A DNA stretch of 40,777 nt from a virus, in IMG/VR virus record IMGVR_UViG_3300036791_000397, positions 1 through 40,777 of that record, one strand, 5' to 3'. The position numbers and the translations under genes were made by a program. Shown piece by piece: positions 5,556 through 12,236 of this stretch; position 1 is the first letter of the stretch; every line of letters starts with the position of its first letter. Under the pieces are notes generated by a model, which saw nothing but the letters and a program-made list of their open reading frames with translations, made no database searches and was not told where the DNA came from.

Positions 5556-6806
5556 GTGGACAATCAGGACACATACGACGGCGGCGGCGCCAAGACGCAG
5601 ACCACAGCCATCCAGGCCCCCATGGGCAAGATGCCGATGCCCACCGGTGCGAAGATCGCTCCGCTGGTGCCGCGCACGTTCGAGGAGGTCTGGCGCATCG
5701 CCACCATGATGACTGCCTCCGGGCTGGCGCCGCGAGACCTCAACACTCCGGAGCGGGTCTCCGTCGCGATCATGCACGGGCTGGAGCTGGGTTTCCCTCC
5801 CATGATGGCGGTGCAGCGGATAGCCGTCATCAACGGCCGCCCGAGCGTGTGGGGGGACGCGGTCCCCGCCGTCGCTCTGGCCACGGGACAGCTCGGGGAG
5901 TGGTCGGAGAAGGTCGAGGGTGAGGGCGACGCCATGACCGCCACCTGCCGGGTGGTGCGCAGGATGGGCGGCACGGTCATGGTGAAGGAGGCTACGTTCT
6001 CCGTGTTGGACGCCAAGAGGGCGGACCTGTGGGACGAGCGGCCCAGGGTGCAGCGCAAGCGCCGCGACGGTGGGACCTACGAGGTGGACAACGACTCCCC
6101 GTGGCACTGCTACCCCAAGCGGATGCTGGCCATGCGCGCGCGGGTCGCCTTCCGTGACCTGTTCGCCGACGCCATGTGCGGCCTCTACATCGCCGAGGAG
6201 TTGGTCGGGCGCAACACCGACTCCCAGATGCGCGACATCACCCCCACGAGGACGTTCGAGCAGGTGGACAACCCGCTCGGCGCCGAGGAGCACGTGGATC
6301 CCGAGACTGGCGAGGTGACGGAGGTCAAGGCCCCGGTCGCCGCCGAGCCGGACGCGCGCGAGCTGTCCCTCATGGCTGACGGCGATGAACCACCTGCCGC
6401 AGCGGATCCGCCTCCTCCCGTGGAGGCCAAGGACACCGGGACGAAGGGCAGAACCAGCCGCAAGACGAAGCCCGCAGCGACGGAACCCGCTCCGCAGACC
6501 GCGCCCGTGGCAGCGGCAGCGCCGAAGGATGATGACCTGGAGATTCCGGAGTCCCTGAAGCGGCCGGCGGCTGACAAGCCGGCGCAGGCCGACGAGGTGT
6601 TCCCGACGCCCTACCCCGCGCAGACGGCGTCATCCTACGCGGCGTATGCCAGCCGGTGGATCTCCGTGGCCGCGACGGTGGCCGACGCCCGCCAGAGGTG
6701 GAACGCGGAGCGGACCATCCGGAACAACCTTCGGGACACGCTGTCCGAGGCGGAGTTCAACGAGCTGCAGGCTGCGATGGGCCGTGTCGGGAAGGTGGAC
6801 GCATGA
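5556..6806 (+). CDS. recT: RecT-family single-strand annealing protein
   Basis: Phage recombinase that binds single-stranded DNA and anneals complementary strands, acting with the exonuclease at 3399. The N-terminal two thirds show the RecT pattern: 'TFEEVWRIATMMTASGLAPR', 'PERVSVAIMHGLELGFPPMM' followed by 'AVQRIAVINGRPSVWGDAVP', and the conserved 'DSPWHCYPKRMLAMRARVAF' before the 'GLYIAEEL' segment. Residues from about 270 to 340 are a Pro/Ala/Lys-rich linker, and a separate helical end of about 60 residues follows, which would fit a partner-binding tail. The 416-residue length is longer than E. coli RecT because of this linker and tail. Start is the GTG at 5556, with ACGGAGACC just upstream. 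Confidence 0.9.
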   Translation: MDNQDTYDGGGAKTQTTAIQAPMGKMPMPTGAKIAPLVPRTFEEVWRIATMMTASGLAPRDLNTPERVSVAIMHGLELGFPPMMAVQRIAVINGRPSVWGDAVPAVALATGQLGEWSEKVEGEGDAMTATCRVVRRMGGTVMVKEATFSVLDAKRADLWDERPRVQRKRRDGGTYEVDNDSPWHCYPKRMLAMRARVAFRDLFADAMCGLYIAEELVGRNTDSQMRDITPTRTFEQVDNPLGAEEHVDPETGEVTEVKAPVAAEPDARELSLMADGDEPPAAADPPPPVEAKDTGTKGRTSRKTKPAATEPAPQTAPVAAAAPKDDDLEIPESLKRPAADKPAQADEVFPTPYPAQTASSYAAYASRWISVAATVADARQRWNAERTIRNNLRDTLSEAEFNELQAAMGRVGKVDA

Positions 6807-7009
6807 ACATCTGGGTCTGGCGCGCGGTGCTCACGCTCGGGTTCCCGTTCATCCTGGCGTGGAGCATCGGGCAGGTTTTCGTGGTCGGCATCTACCGGAC
6901 GTTCCGGGACGTCTGGCTGGAGATCCGAATCAACGTTGGCGACTTCGTGCGGTTCTGGAGAGATGGTCCGTTCATGAGTGGCAACCATGGCAAATCTGAC
7001 CAGGCGTGA
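6803..7009 (+). CDS. Small membrane protein
   Basis: A 68-residue protein with one clear membrane segment near the N-terminus ('RAVLTLGFPFILAWSIGQVF') followed by an amphipathic, aromatic-rich region. The ATG at 6803 overlaps the RecT stop codon (ATGA), so it is probably translated by coupling to RecT. No family is recognised. It overlaps the next gene by 23 bases. Confidence 0.55.
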   Translation: MNIWVWRAVLTLGFPFILAWSIGQVFVVGIYRTFRDVWLEIRINVGDFVRFWRDGPFMSGNHGKSDQA

Positions 7010-7277
7010 CCGGGAGGCGCTTGAGGAACTCATGGTCGGGACGATCCACCCGACCATGGTCCAGCACTTCCGGGAGTGGAAGACCGTCCTGGACGAGGCC
7101 GGCGTCTCCAGCGACTCCACCGGCATGATGGTGCTCGACCAAATCATCGGGTTCTGCCTGCACGCGTACCTCTACAACAACCCCAACACCGGCAGGGACG
7201 AAGCACTCGCCCGCATTGGCAGGTTGTTCGACGAGGTGAAGCTGCTGTTCGAAATGAGGGGGAGACCCACGCAGTGA
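6987..7277 (+). CDS. Hypothetical helical protein
   Basis: A 96-residue predicted all-helical protein from the ATG at 6987 (a GTG at 6978 in frame would add three residues; neither has a strong ribosome-binding site, so coupling to the upstream gene is likely). The C-terminal 'DEALARIGRLFDEVKLLFEM' looks like an amphipathic helix. I recognise no family. It lies between RecT and the DnaQ-type exonuclease, and its TGA overlaps the GTG of the latter, so it belongs to the same recombination/replication transcript. Confidence 0.55.
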   Translation: MANLTRRDREALEELMVGTIHPTMVQHFREWKTVLDEAGVSSDSTGMMVLDQIIGFCLHAYLYNNPNTGRDEALARIGRLFDEVKLLFEMRGRPTQ

Positions 7278-8023
7278 AACTGATACGAGTCATCGACACC
7301 GAGACCACCGGCCTGGATCACGCCCTCCACCGTATCTGCGAGATCGCGACGGTGGACCTCCACGTTCCGGAGGAGGGTGACGGACCCAACCAGCCGACGC
7401 GCGGTCGCATGTGGGGAACCCTGGTCAACCCGGAGCGGCCGATCCCCCCGGATGCGAGCGGGATCCACGACATCACCGACGAGATGGTCGCCGAGGCCCC
7501 GACCATGCGCTCCCTGATCGGGGACGGCGTCATCATCGAGGTGAAGGACAAGGAGAACGGCCGGCCGGACTACTGGGCCGCCCACAACAGCCGGTTCGAC
7601 CAGAAGTTCATCGACCCGGTGAAGGGACTCCCCTGGATCGACACCTACCGGGTGGCGATAGTCCTCTGGCCGAACGCCCCGAACTACAAGAACGCCACCT
7701 TGAGGTACTACCTCAAGCTCAAGCTGGCTGGCGGCGCCGACGCGGGCGCCCGGGGACGCTCCCACACCGCCCTGTGGGACGCCTACGTGACGGCGGCGAT
7801 CCTCCGTCGGGCCATCCTGGAGGGGATGACGGTCGAGGAGATGATCGAGATCTCCAGCCGTCCGGCTGTGCTGTCGCGCCTGGGGTTCGGCAAGCACTTC
7901 GACACGCCGATCGCCGACGTCCCGGAGGGTTATCTCCGGTGGGTTCTGACCGACGTCAAGGACAACGAGGACGCCCTCCACACGGCGAACCACGAGCTGA
8001 CGAGGAGACGGTCCAATGGCTGA
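7274..8023 (+). CDS. DnaQ-like DEDDh 3'-5' exonuclease with DUF3820-like tail
   Basis: Predicted 3'-5' exonuclease of the DnaQ/epsilon superfamily that removes nucleotides from DNA or RNA ends using two metal ions. The four acidic residues and the histidine are present: D8 and E10 in 'VIDTETTGLD', D109 in 'AAHNSRFDQKF', and H164 with D169 in 'SHTALWDAYVTA' (DEDDh type). Residues 205-225 ('FGKHFDTPIADVPEGYLRWV') match the small DUF3820-like module often found at the end of phage exonucleases. The GTG start overlaps the previous stop and gives a natural N-terminus one strand before motif I. It may proofread, trim ends in recombination, or degrade host DNA. Confidence 0.85.
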   Translation: MKLIRVIDTETTGLDHALHRICEIATVDLHVPEEGDGPNQPTRGRMWGTLVNPERPIPPDASGIHDITDEMVAEAPTMRSLIGDGVIIEVKDKENGRPDYWAAHNSRFDQKFIDPVKGLPWIDTYRVAIVLWPNAPNYKNATLRYYLKLKLAGGADAGARGRSHTALWDAYVTAAILRRAILEGMTVEEMIEISSRPAVLSRLGFGKHFDTPIADVPEGYLRWVLTDVKDNEDALHTANHELTRRRSNG

Positions 8024-8210
8024 CCGCCTGGACATGATCCTGGACGGCCTGTCGATCCTCATGCGGACGCAGTGGGTCCCGCGCGACCAGGTGGCCGCGG
8101 ACTCCCACTACGTCCAGATCACCGGCGACATGGTAAGGTGGCAGCAGGATCTGAACTCGCTCAGGGCTGGGCAAGGAGAACCTCACCATGATGAAGACCC
8201 CAAAGGCTGA
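8016..8210 (+). CDS. Hypothetical small protein
   Basis: A 64-residue acidic protein with no recognised family. Start at 8016 overlaps the exonuclease end by eight bases and has GAGGAGACGG upstream. The N-terminus 'MADRLDMILDGLSILM' looks like an amphipathic helix. Its last codons contain the ribosome-binding site (AAGGAG at 8173) of the next, overlapping gene at 8188. Confidence 0.5.
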   Translation: MADRLDMILDGLSILMRTQWVPRDQVAADSHYVQITGDMVRWQQDLNSLRAGQGEPHHDEDPKG

Positions 8211-8319
8211 CGGCCTGCGCGCCATGCGCGAGGAGGCCGCAAAGAAGGCGCCAAAGGCTGGCAAGGGCAAGGGGAAGTCCAAGGGCGGCAAGGTCAGGAA
8301 GTCCGGCCGCAGCCCGTAG
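8188..8319 (+). CDS. Very small Lys/Gly-rich basic protein
   Basis: A 43-residue protein of which more than a third is Lys or Arg, mixed with Gly, Ser and Ala ('AAKKAPKAGKGKGKSKGGK'). It resembles histone-tail-like or nucleoid-binding peptides in composition, with no folded domain. Start at 8188 has AAGGAG nine bases upstream. Probable binding to DNA or RNA is inferred from charge only. It overlaps the preceding gene by 23 bases and ends 18 bases before the next ATG. Confidence 0.6.
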   Translation: MMKTPKADGLRAMREEAAKKAPKAGKGKGKSKGGKVRKSGRSP

Positions 8320-8337
8320 TTCAACCACGGAGGAGAG

Positions 8338-8889
8338 ATGACGATGGAGAGGATGTTGTCGCGGATGACGTTCCCGGAGACGGTGTTGGCCGTCCTGGTC
8401 ACGATCGCCCTGGTGTTCGCGTTCCTGTCGTTCGTGTGCGTGCGGAGCGCCGGCGCCGGTGAGAGGGAGTGCCTGCCCAGCGATGCCGCCGTGCGCGCCA
8501 AGCACGGGGAGTCGGCATGGTCCGGGTACAGCACCCGCACCGGGACGAAGTGCTACTACCTCTCCGAGCGCCGCGGGCACCGCGAGAAGGCGCACTCCGG
8601 AAAGCACCGTAATGACCCACCGCGCCAGGATCCGCCCGTCCAGACCGCCCAGGTCAAGGCGGTGGTGGTCAAGGTGGTGGCAGTTCCAGCGGTGGCGGCA
8701 CAGGCATCTGTGGCGGCTCCGCCGCGCCGCTCGGTGGAGCCGCAGGTGGTGGCCTACTGGGACTCGGCGGAGACGTTGATCCTCCCCCCTGTGGCCCGCC
8801 TCCCGCAGGCGCCGGCCACGGACCTGACGCCCTACATCGATCTCCTCAAGCAGGGGTTCCTCGTGATCCCAAAGATGGCATCGCGCTAG
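8338..8889 (+). CDS. Membrane-anchored protein with CLPS/TKCYY motif
   Basis: A 183-residue protein with one N-terminal membrane segment (about 14-38, 'VLAVLVTIALVFAFLSFVCV') and a region after it carrying two cysteines, 'CLPSDAAVRAKHGESAW' and 'GTKCYYLSERRGHRE'. This pairing recurs in hypothetical proteins of Rhizobiales, which supports the host guess; function is unknown. The middle is Val/Lys/Ala-rich and probably extended, and the C-terminus has a short hydrophobic segment. ATG at 8338 (GGAGG four bases upstream) and ATG at 8344 (AGGAG eight bases upstream) are both possible. A strong terminator hairpin follows at 8967. Confidence 0.6.
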   Translation: MTMERMLSRMTFPETVLAVLVTIALVFAFLSFVCVRSAGAGERECLPSDAAVRAKHGESAWSGYSTRTGTKCYYLSERRGHREKAHSGKHRNDPPRQDPPVQTAQVKAVVVKVVAVPAVAAQASVAAPPRRSVEPQVVAYWDSAETLILPPVARLPQAPATDLTPYIDLLKQGFLVIPKMASR

Positions 8890-8966
8890 GCGACGGAGGT
8901 GGCCTGGTTCTCCCTGCCCCACCCCGCACGGGTGAAAGGGACGCCAGGGGGGACCTCCGGAGCCGA

Positions 8967-9030
8967 GGGCGGGGACTGGTGCGCATCACCGCTGAAAGGT
9001 AGCGCACCGGTTCCCGCCCGAATTGTTTCT
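8967..9030 (+). terminator. Rho-independent terminator, 18-bp stem
   Basis: GGGCGGGGACTGGTGCGC (8967-8984) pairs with GCGCACCGGTTCCCGCCC (9002-9019) over 18 bp; the only two non-Watson-Crick positions are G-U wobbles, which points to selection on RNA structure. The loop is 17 bases. A GAATTGTTTCT tail follows. It sits after the gene ending at 8889 and just before promoter-like motif P5. Confidence 0.75.
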
Positions 9031-9036
9031 GCCGCC

Positions 9037-9071
9037 CGGTGTTGACGCGGAACGGGAAATGATTGCAACAA
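9037..9071 (+). promoter_or_regulatory. Early promoter-like motif P5
   Basis: CGGTGTTGAC at 9037-9046 lies directly after the terminator and 75 bases before the start at 9121. The -10 region is not obvious (TTGCAAC at 9063-9069 is the nearest candidate). It is called on the exact 10-base match to P1, P3 and P4 and on its position. Confidence 0.5.
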
Positions 9072-9120
9072 CGCGGCGCTGACCCAGTCGGTCGCGAAAC
9101 ACACAACAAAAGGAACTCAC

Positions 9121-9336
9121 ATGTTCAATTGCATCCCGGTCCTGTTCGGTCTCTTCTGCGCTCCGGTGTCCACTCCGGAGCCGGCCGCGAACTGGTACGC
9201 GTCCCAGGCACCGATCACCCAGTCTGCCCGCAGGCCGGAGCTGAATAACGACATCGACTACATCAACTCGATCCATTCCGACCCGTGCGATGGCAACACC
9301 CGCCGCACCACGTTCTCGTGCGGCAACGGCGGCTGA
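9121..9336 (+). CDS. Small exported-looking protein
   Basis: A 71-residue protein, start at 9121 with AAAAGGAACTCAC upstream. The N-terminus 'MFNCIPVLFGLFCAPVS' is hydrophobic but lacks basic residues, so it could be a weak signal or an anchor; three more residues of note are Cys near the C-terminus ('DPCDGNTRRTTFSCGN'), which could form a disulfide outside the cytoplasm. No family is recognised. It is the first gene after promoter-like motif P5. Confidence 0.5.
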   Translation: MFNCIPVLFGLFCAPVSTPEPAANWYASQAPITQSARRPELNNDIDYINSIHSDPCDGNTRRTTFSCGNGG

Positions 9337-9351
9337 GCATTCATTGATGAC

Positions 9352-9377
9352 GGCGCTCCCCGGTCACCGGGGACGCC
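9352..9377 (+). other. Intergenic hairpin
   Basis: TCCCCGG (9357-9363) / CCGGGGA (9367-9373) with a 3-base loop, extended beyond a one-base bulge by GGCG (9352-9355) / CGCC (9374-9377). There is no U-tract, so it is more likely a message-processing or stabilising structure, or a weak pause site, than a terminator. It lies 15 bases after the stop at 9336. Confidence 0.5.
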
Positions 9378-9398
9378 ACCATTCCAGAGGAGGACAGC

Positions 9399-9767
9399 AT
9401 GGGGAACCACCACGTCGGGAGAGGCATGCACGCCGCCGCGGAGGCGTACTGGATCGGCCGCGCGCAGGTGATCGGTGAAATGTTGGGAGCGGGATCTGCT
9501 CCACCCACGAAGGACCAGGCGCTGGCCGTGCTCGACGCGATCGTCGATGCCGGAGGATGGCGCAAGGCAGACGCGGAGTTCGATGACTACGCGAACGCTC
9601 CGGACACGGAGGAGAACGACTCGCCGCTGGGAGAGCTGCTGGCCGTCGCCTTCGGTCCGTGGACTGAGGAAGACGAGGCGAAGGACACGCAGGACCAGGA
9701 CACACACGGAGAGCACTGGCAGAAGAAGATCTACGAGCCGTTCCGGGAACGCTACAAGTTCTGCTGA
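9399..9767 (+). CDS. Hypothetical acidic protein
   Basis: A 122-residue protein with a strong ribosome-binding site (AGAGGAGGACAGC) before ATG 9399. Two parts are visible: a helical N-terminal half ('AAAEAYWIGRAQVIGEML', 'ALAVLDAIVDAGGWRKAD') and a very acidic C-terminal half (about 68-108, many Asp/Glu) that ends in a basic, aromatic tail. I do not recognise it. An acidic tail of this kind is seen in DNA-mimic and chaperone-like phage proteins, but that is only a compositional resemblance. Confidence 0.55.
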   Translation: MGNHHVGRGMHAAAEAYWIGRAQVIGEMLGAGSAPPTKDQALAVLDAIVDAGGWRKADAEFDDYANAPDTEENDSPLGELLAVAFGPWTEEDEAKDTQDQDTHGEHWQKKIYEPFRERYKFC

Positions 9768-9800
9768 GACCGTCACCAACCCGAGAGGAGGAGAATCCAA

Positions 9801-9842
9801 ATGGGTGTCGCGGTTGCTTCGGCCTCCGTTGACAAGGCGTGA
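9801..9842 (+). CDS. Possible 13-residue leader peptide
   Basis: A tiny reading frame, MGVAVASASVDKA, with an excellent ribosome-binding site (GAGAGGAGGAGAATCC before ATG 9801). It ends 60 bases before the Gp37/Gp68 gene. A hairpin GACGGG (9855-9860) / CCCGTC (9869-9874) lies between its stop and the next Shine-Dalgarno sequence. The layout is that of an attenuator or a translational-coupling leader. The peptide could equally be a decayed gene start. Confidence 0.35.
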   Translation: MGVAVASASVDKA

Positions 9843-9901
9843 TGCCACAAAATTGACGGGGCTCCGGTCCCGTCCTTCATCCTGATGAAAGGAGAATTTC
9901 G

Positions 9902-10717
9902 ATGGGTGAGAACAGCCTGATCGCCTGGACCGAGCACACCTACAATCCCTGGATCGGCTGCACGAAGGTCGGCAACGGGTGCATCGGCTGCTACGCCGAG
10001 GCCTACGACACCCGGTTCCTCAAGCACGGCCAGGATTCCCACTGGGGACCTGGCGCGCCGCGCCGGCGGACCAGCCTCCAGACGAGGAACCAACCCATCC
10101 GCTGGAACCGCCTGGCGGAGGCCCACCGGATCCCCGCCAAGGTCTTCGCCCACTCACTGTCGGACGTCTTCGACAACGAGGTGCCGCAGGAGTGGCGCGA
10201 CGAGGAGTTCCAGATGTGGCGCCGGACACCGTGGCTGCGGTGGATCGTGCTCACAAAGAGGCCAGGGAACATCTATGACATGCTGCCGAAGGACTGGTCT
10301 CCCACCACCTATCCGAACGTCGGGTTCTGCTGCTCGGTCTCAACGCAGGACGAGTTCGACCGCGACGTGGCGAAGCTGGTCAACCAGGTGGACGCCGCGT
10401 GGCTGGGCGTCTCCATCGAGCCACAGATCGAGGAGATCCGGATCCCATATGGTTCACCCCGGAGCATCCAGTGGATCATCACTGGCGGTGCCAGCGCCCA
10501 GCCAGGCTATGTTCCCCCACCCTACGACGTGGGGTGGGCGCGCAGCCTGATCTCGCAATGCCACGACTCCAAGATCGCGTGCTTCGTGAAGCAGCTCGGA
10601 TCCGTCCCGGTCAGCAGGGAGTGGATCTTCCCCTTGAAGGACAAGGCCGGCGCCGACCCGTCAGAGTGGCCGGCCGATGTCCGGGTCCGTGACTTTCCTG
10701 AGAACCTCGTGCGATGA
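9902..10717 (+). CDS. Phage Gp37/Gp68 family protein (DUF5131)
   Basis: A 271-residue member of the DUF5131 family, known from mycobacteriophage Gp37/Gp68 and many prophages. The signature is at the N-terminus: 'WTEHTYNPWIGCTKVGNGC' with cysteines C20, C27 and C30 (C-x6-C-x2-C, then YAE), suggesting an iron-sulfur or zinc site and a distant link to radical-SAM-like folds. Further conserved-looking parts are 'VFAHSLSDVFD', 'WIVLTKRPGNI' and 'WLGVSIEP', strand-like elements of a TIM-barrel. In bacteria the family often sits beside a three-Cys-motif partner (TcmP); none is visible here. The start at 9902 has AAAGGAGAATTTCG. Biochemical function is not established. Confidence 0.85.
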   Translation: MGENSLIAWTEHTYNPWIGCTKVGNGCIGCYAEAYDTRFLKHGQDSHWGPGAPRRRTSLQTRNQPIRWNRLAEAHRIPAKVFAHSLSDVFDNEVPQEWRDEEFQMWRRTPWLRWIVLTKRPGNIYDMLPKDWSPTTYPNVGFCCSVSTQDEFDRDVAKLVNQVDAAWLGVSIEPQIEEIRIPYGSPRSIQWIITGGASAQPGYVPPPYDVGWARSLISQCHDSKIACFVKQLGSVPVSREWIFPLKDKAGADPSEWPADVRVRDFPENLVR

Positions 10718-10770
10718 GGCGATTCCTAACCTGGGCCTGGGGGGCCATCAGACGCAGAGGAGCAAAGAAC

Positions 10771-11277
10771 ATGTCCATCGATTCAGGGTTCCGTCCAAAG
10801 AACTTGGAGACGGACAGGCCGCTGAGGCGCGTTCAGAACGGCGGGAACTACGCAACAGGTGGAGTTGGCGACGCCCCGTCCGTGGTCGGGCGCGGCGGAG
10901 GATCCACGACATACCCGGCGGTGAGCGGCACGGGAGGCAGCTACCAGGGAGGACAATCGACCATCCATGAGGTTGGCATGACCAGCACGTTCACGCTCGA
11001 CGAGGCCCACCTCGAGAAGGCGGCCGTCCTCAACCACAACGGCGACATGAGGTGCAGCGCCGCGAGCATGACGTTCGGGGAGATGATCGAGCTGGCCACC
11101 CAGATCGACAAGGCGCTGGACTCCGTCCTGCCGGCCGACCTCTCGCAGATGACCGGCGCGGACCTCCGCGCGCTGATCTCCACCAAGCTCCCGTTCGCCA
11201 TCCACGCCTGGTCCCAGGCCGCGGAGACAGTCGCCAGCATCGAACCGCCGGACACCAACGGTGCTCAGGCGCAGTAG
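10771..11277 (+). CDS. Hypothetical protein with Gly-rich N-terminus
   Basis: From ATG 10771 (ribosome-binding site AGAGGAG, eight bases upstream) the protein has 168 residues. An in-frame ATG at 10714, overlapping the previous stop, would add a basic amphipathic stretch 'MRRFLTWAWGAIRRRG'. Residues 10-75 are Gly/Ser/Asn-rich and probably disordered; the C-terminal 90 residues look helical ('MIELATQIDKALDSVLP', 'ALISTKLPFAIHAWSQAAE'). No family is recognised. It is the last gene of the rightward arm and is followed by a terminator. Confidence 0.55.
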   Translation: MSIDSGFRPKNLETDRPLRRVQNGGNYATGGVGDAPSVVGRGGGSTTYPAVSGTGGSYQGGQSTIHEVGMTSTFTLDEAHLEKAAVLNHNGDMRCSAASMTFGEMIELATQIDKALDSVLPADLSQMTGADLRALISTKLPFAIHAWSQAAETVASIEPPDTNGAQAQ

Positions 11278-11292
11278 CCGGAGACACGCCGG

Positions 11293-11328
11293 AGGGCGCA
11301 GCACGGATAGTGCGGCGCCCTTCTTCGT
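11293..11328 (+). terminator. Rho-independent terminator at the convergence point
   Basis: GGGCGC-A-GCAC (11294-11304) pairs with GTGC-G-GCGCCC (11310-11320) around a GGATA loop with one A/G mismatch, then TTCTTCGT. It closes the rightward arm, just before the leftward late genes end at 11332. Confidence 0.75.
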
Positions 11329-11331
11329 CGT

Positions 11332-11739
11332 TCACTGACCGCTGACGTTGCGGCGCGCCTGCTGTGCCTGGTTGCTGATGCTGGAGCTGATCGGAGGACG
11401 CGGGCGCCCAGGCTGGTACATGATCGCTCCGCGCAGGCACATGACGATCACGTTCCAACACAACACCATGTCGACGATGACGCCCGTCGGCCTGCGCCCC
11501 GCCTTTGCCACCACCCAGTCGGGATAGAAGTAGACCGAGTTGGCGAAAAGCGCGATTGCCAGAATCGTCAGGGACCACCTTTGCAGGTCCACCAGTGGCG
11601 TGCGCTCGCGCAGGATGACGGTCGCGAGATAGGCGCACCCGAGCGATGCCAAGAGGCAGGACACCGACCCGATGACGTCGATGCGGTCAAGGAACATGTT
11701 GACGAGGTTCCACATGATGTCTGTGATTTTATTGAACAT
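11332..11739 (-). CDS. Small membrane protein, possible second holin
   Basis: A 135-residue membrane protein with three likely helices (about residues 24-42, 55-72 and 86-104) and a hydrophilic, Ser/Gln/Arg-rich C-terminal tail. It is the last leftward gene, overlapping the end of the putative holin gene by 11 bases. Position downstream of endolysin and next to another small membrane protein suggests a lysis role (holin or antiholin). No family was recognised, so the assignment rests on topology and context. The N-terminal 'MFNKITDIMWNLVNMFLDRI' looks like an amphipathic helix. Confidence 0.55.
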   Translation of the reverse strand: MFNKITDIMWNLVNMFLDRIDVIGSVSCLLASLGCAYLATVILRERTPLVDLQRWSLTILAIALFANSVYFYPDWVVAKAGRRPTGVIVDMVLCWNVIVMCLRGAIMYQPGRPRPPISSSISNQAQQARRNVSGQ

Positions 11740-12073
11740 CGCGCGGGGTTCCTCCGGTTGGTGACGACGGGGGCAGCGCGGCCGAAGTGACGGGACTGCC
11801 GTTCACCTTATCCATGACCATCGACGCGAAGCGCTGCAGGATCTGCACTCCCACATAGCCAACGACGAATCCGACCGGGAGCTGAGGGATGCTGGTGATC
11901 TTGGCGATGGGCTCGCCCAGATAGATGGCGACGAGCGTTCCGGACACGGTCGTCGCCACCACCGCCATCGGCGTCCGCACGCGCATGAACAGCGCGTTGA
12001 CGACACTGCCCGAGAAGCCCGCGACGGCGAGGGGTGGGTTGATCCCCATGGATTCAAGAATATCCCTCCACAT
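11729..12073 (-). CDS. Putative holin
   Basis: A 114-residue membrane protein. From the start at 12073 (GGGAGCCACA upstream) it has about three hydrophobic segments ('PLAVAGFSGSVVNALF', 'TPMAVVATTVSGTLVAIYLG', 'LPVGFVVGYVGVQILQRFA') and a hydrophilic Pro/Ser-rich tail. The pattern, a short N-terminus with a helix 'WRDILESMGI', then an Arg-containing turn after the first helix and a final helix with 'GFVVGYVG', is like LydA/phage-holin-type proteins of alphaproteobacterial phages. An upstream in-frame start at 12145 is poorer. Holins form membrane holes that release the endolysin at the end of the infection. Confidence 0.65.
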   Translation of the reverse strand: MWRDILESMGINPPLAVAGFSGSVVNALFMRVRTPMAVVATTVSGTLVAIYLGEPIAKITSIPQLPVGFVVGYVGVQILQRFASMVMDKVNGSPVTSAALPPSSPTGGTPRDVQ

Positions 12074-12143
12074 TGTGGCTCCCACTGCTCCCTGGACGCG
12101 CCGCGGTCGAATTAACCCCGGATTCGCACGCAGACTATACGAC

Positions 12144-12184
12144 AAGGGCGCCGTCCGTCATCCACATGACACGTCGGCGCCCTT
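12144..12184 (-). terminator. Long hairpin terminator after the outer-membrane protein gene
   Basis: AAGGGCGCCG (12144-12153) and CGGCGCCCTT (12175-12184) form a perfect 10-bp stem, with an inner stem GTCAT (12157-12161) / ATGAC (12166-12170). On the - strand it lies about 50 bases after the stop of the gene ending at 12237 and ends in CTTGTC; on the + strand it ends in CTTTG. It may slow or end transcription before the holin genes, giving them separate control. Confidence 0.65.
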
Positions 12185-12236
12185 TGCGTGACTGATTCCG
12201 TCTCTGCACCCGACACCGCGTCGAGGCGATGTCGGA

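Noticed and set aside
9829-9857. TTGACA near 9829 as a promoter for the Gp37/Gp68 gene
   Set aside because: It lacks the CGGTG extension of the early motif family and has no plausible -10 at 16-18 bases.
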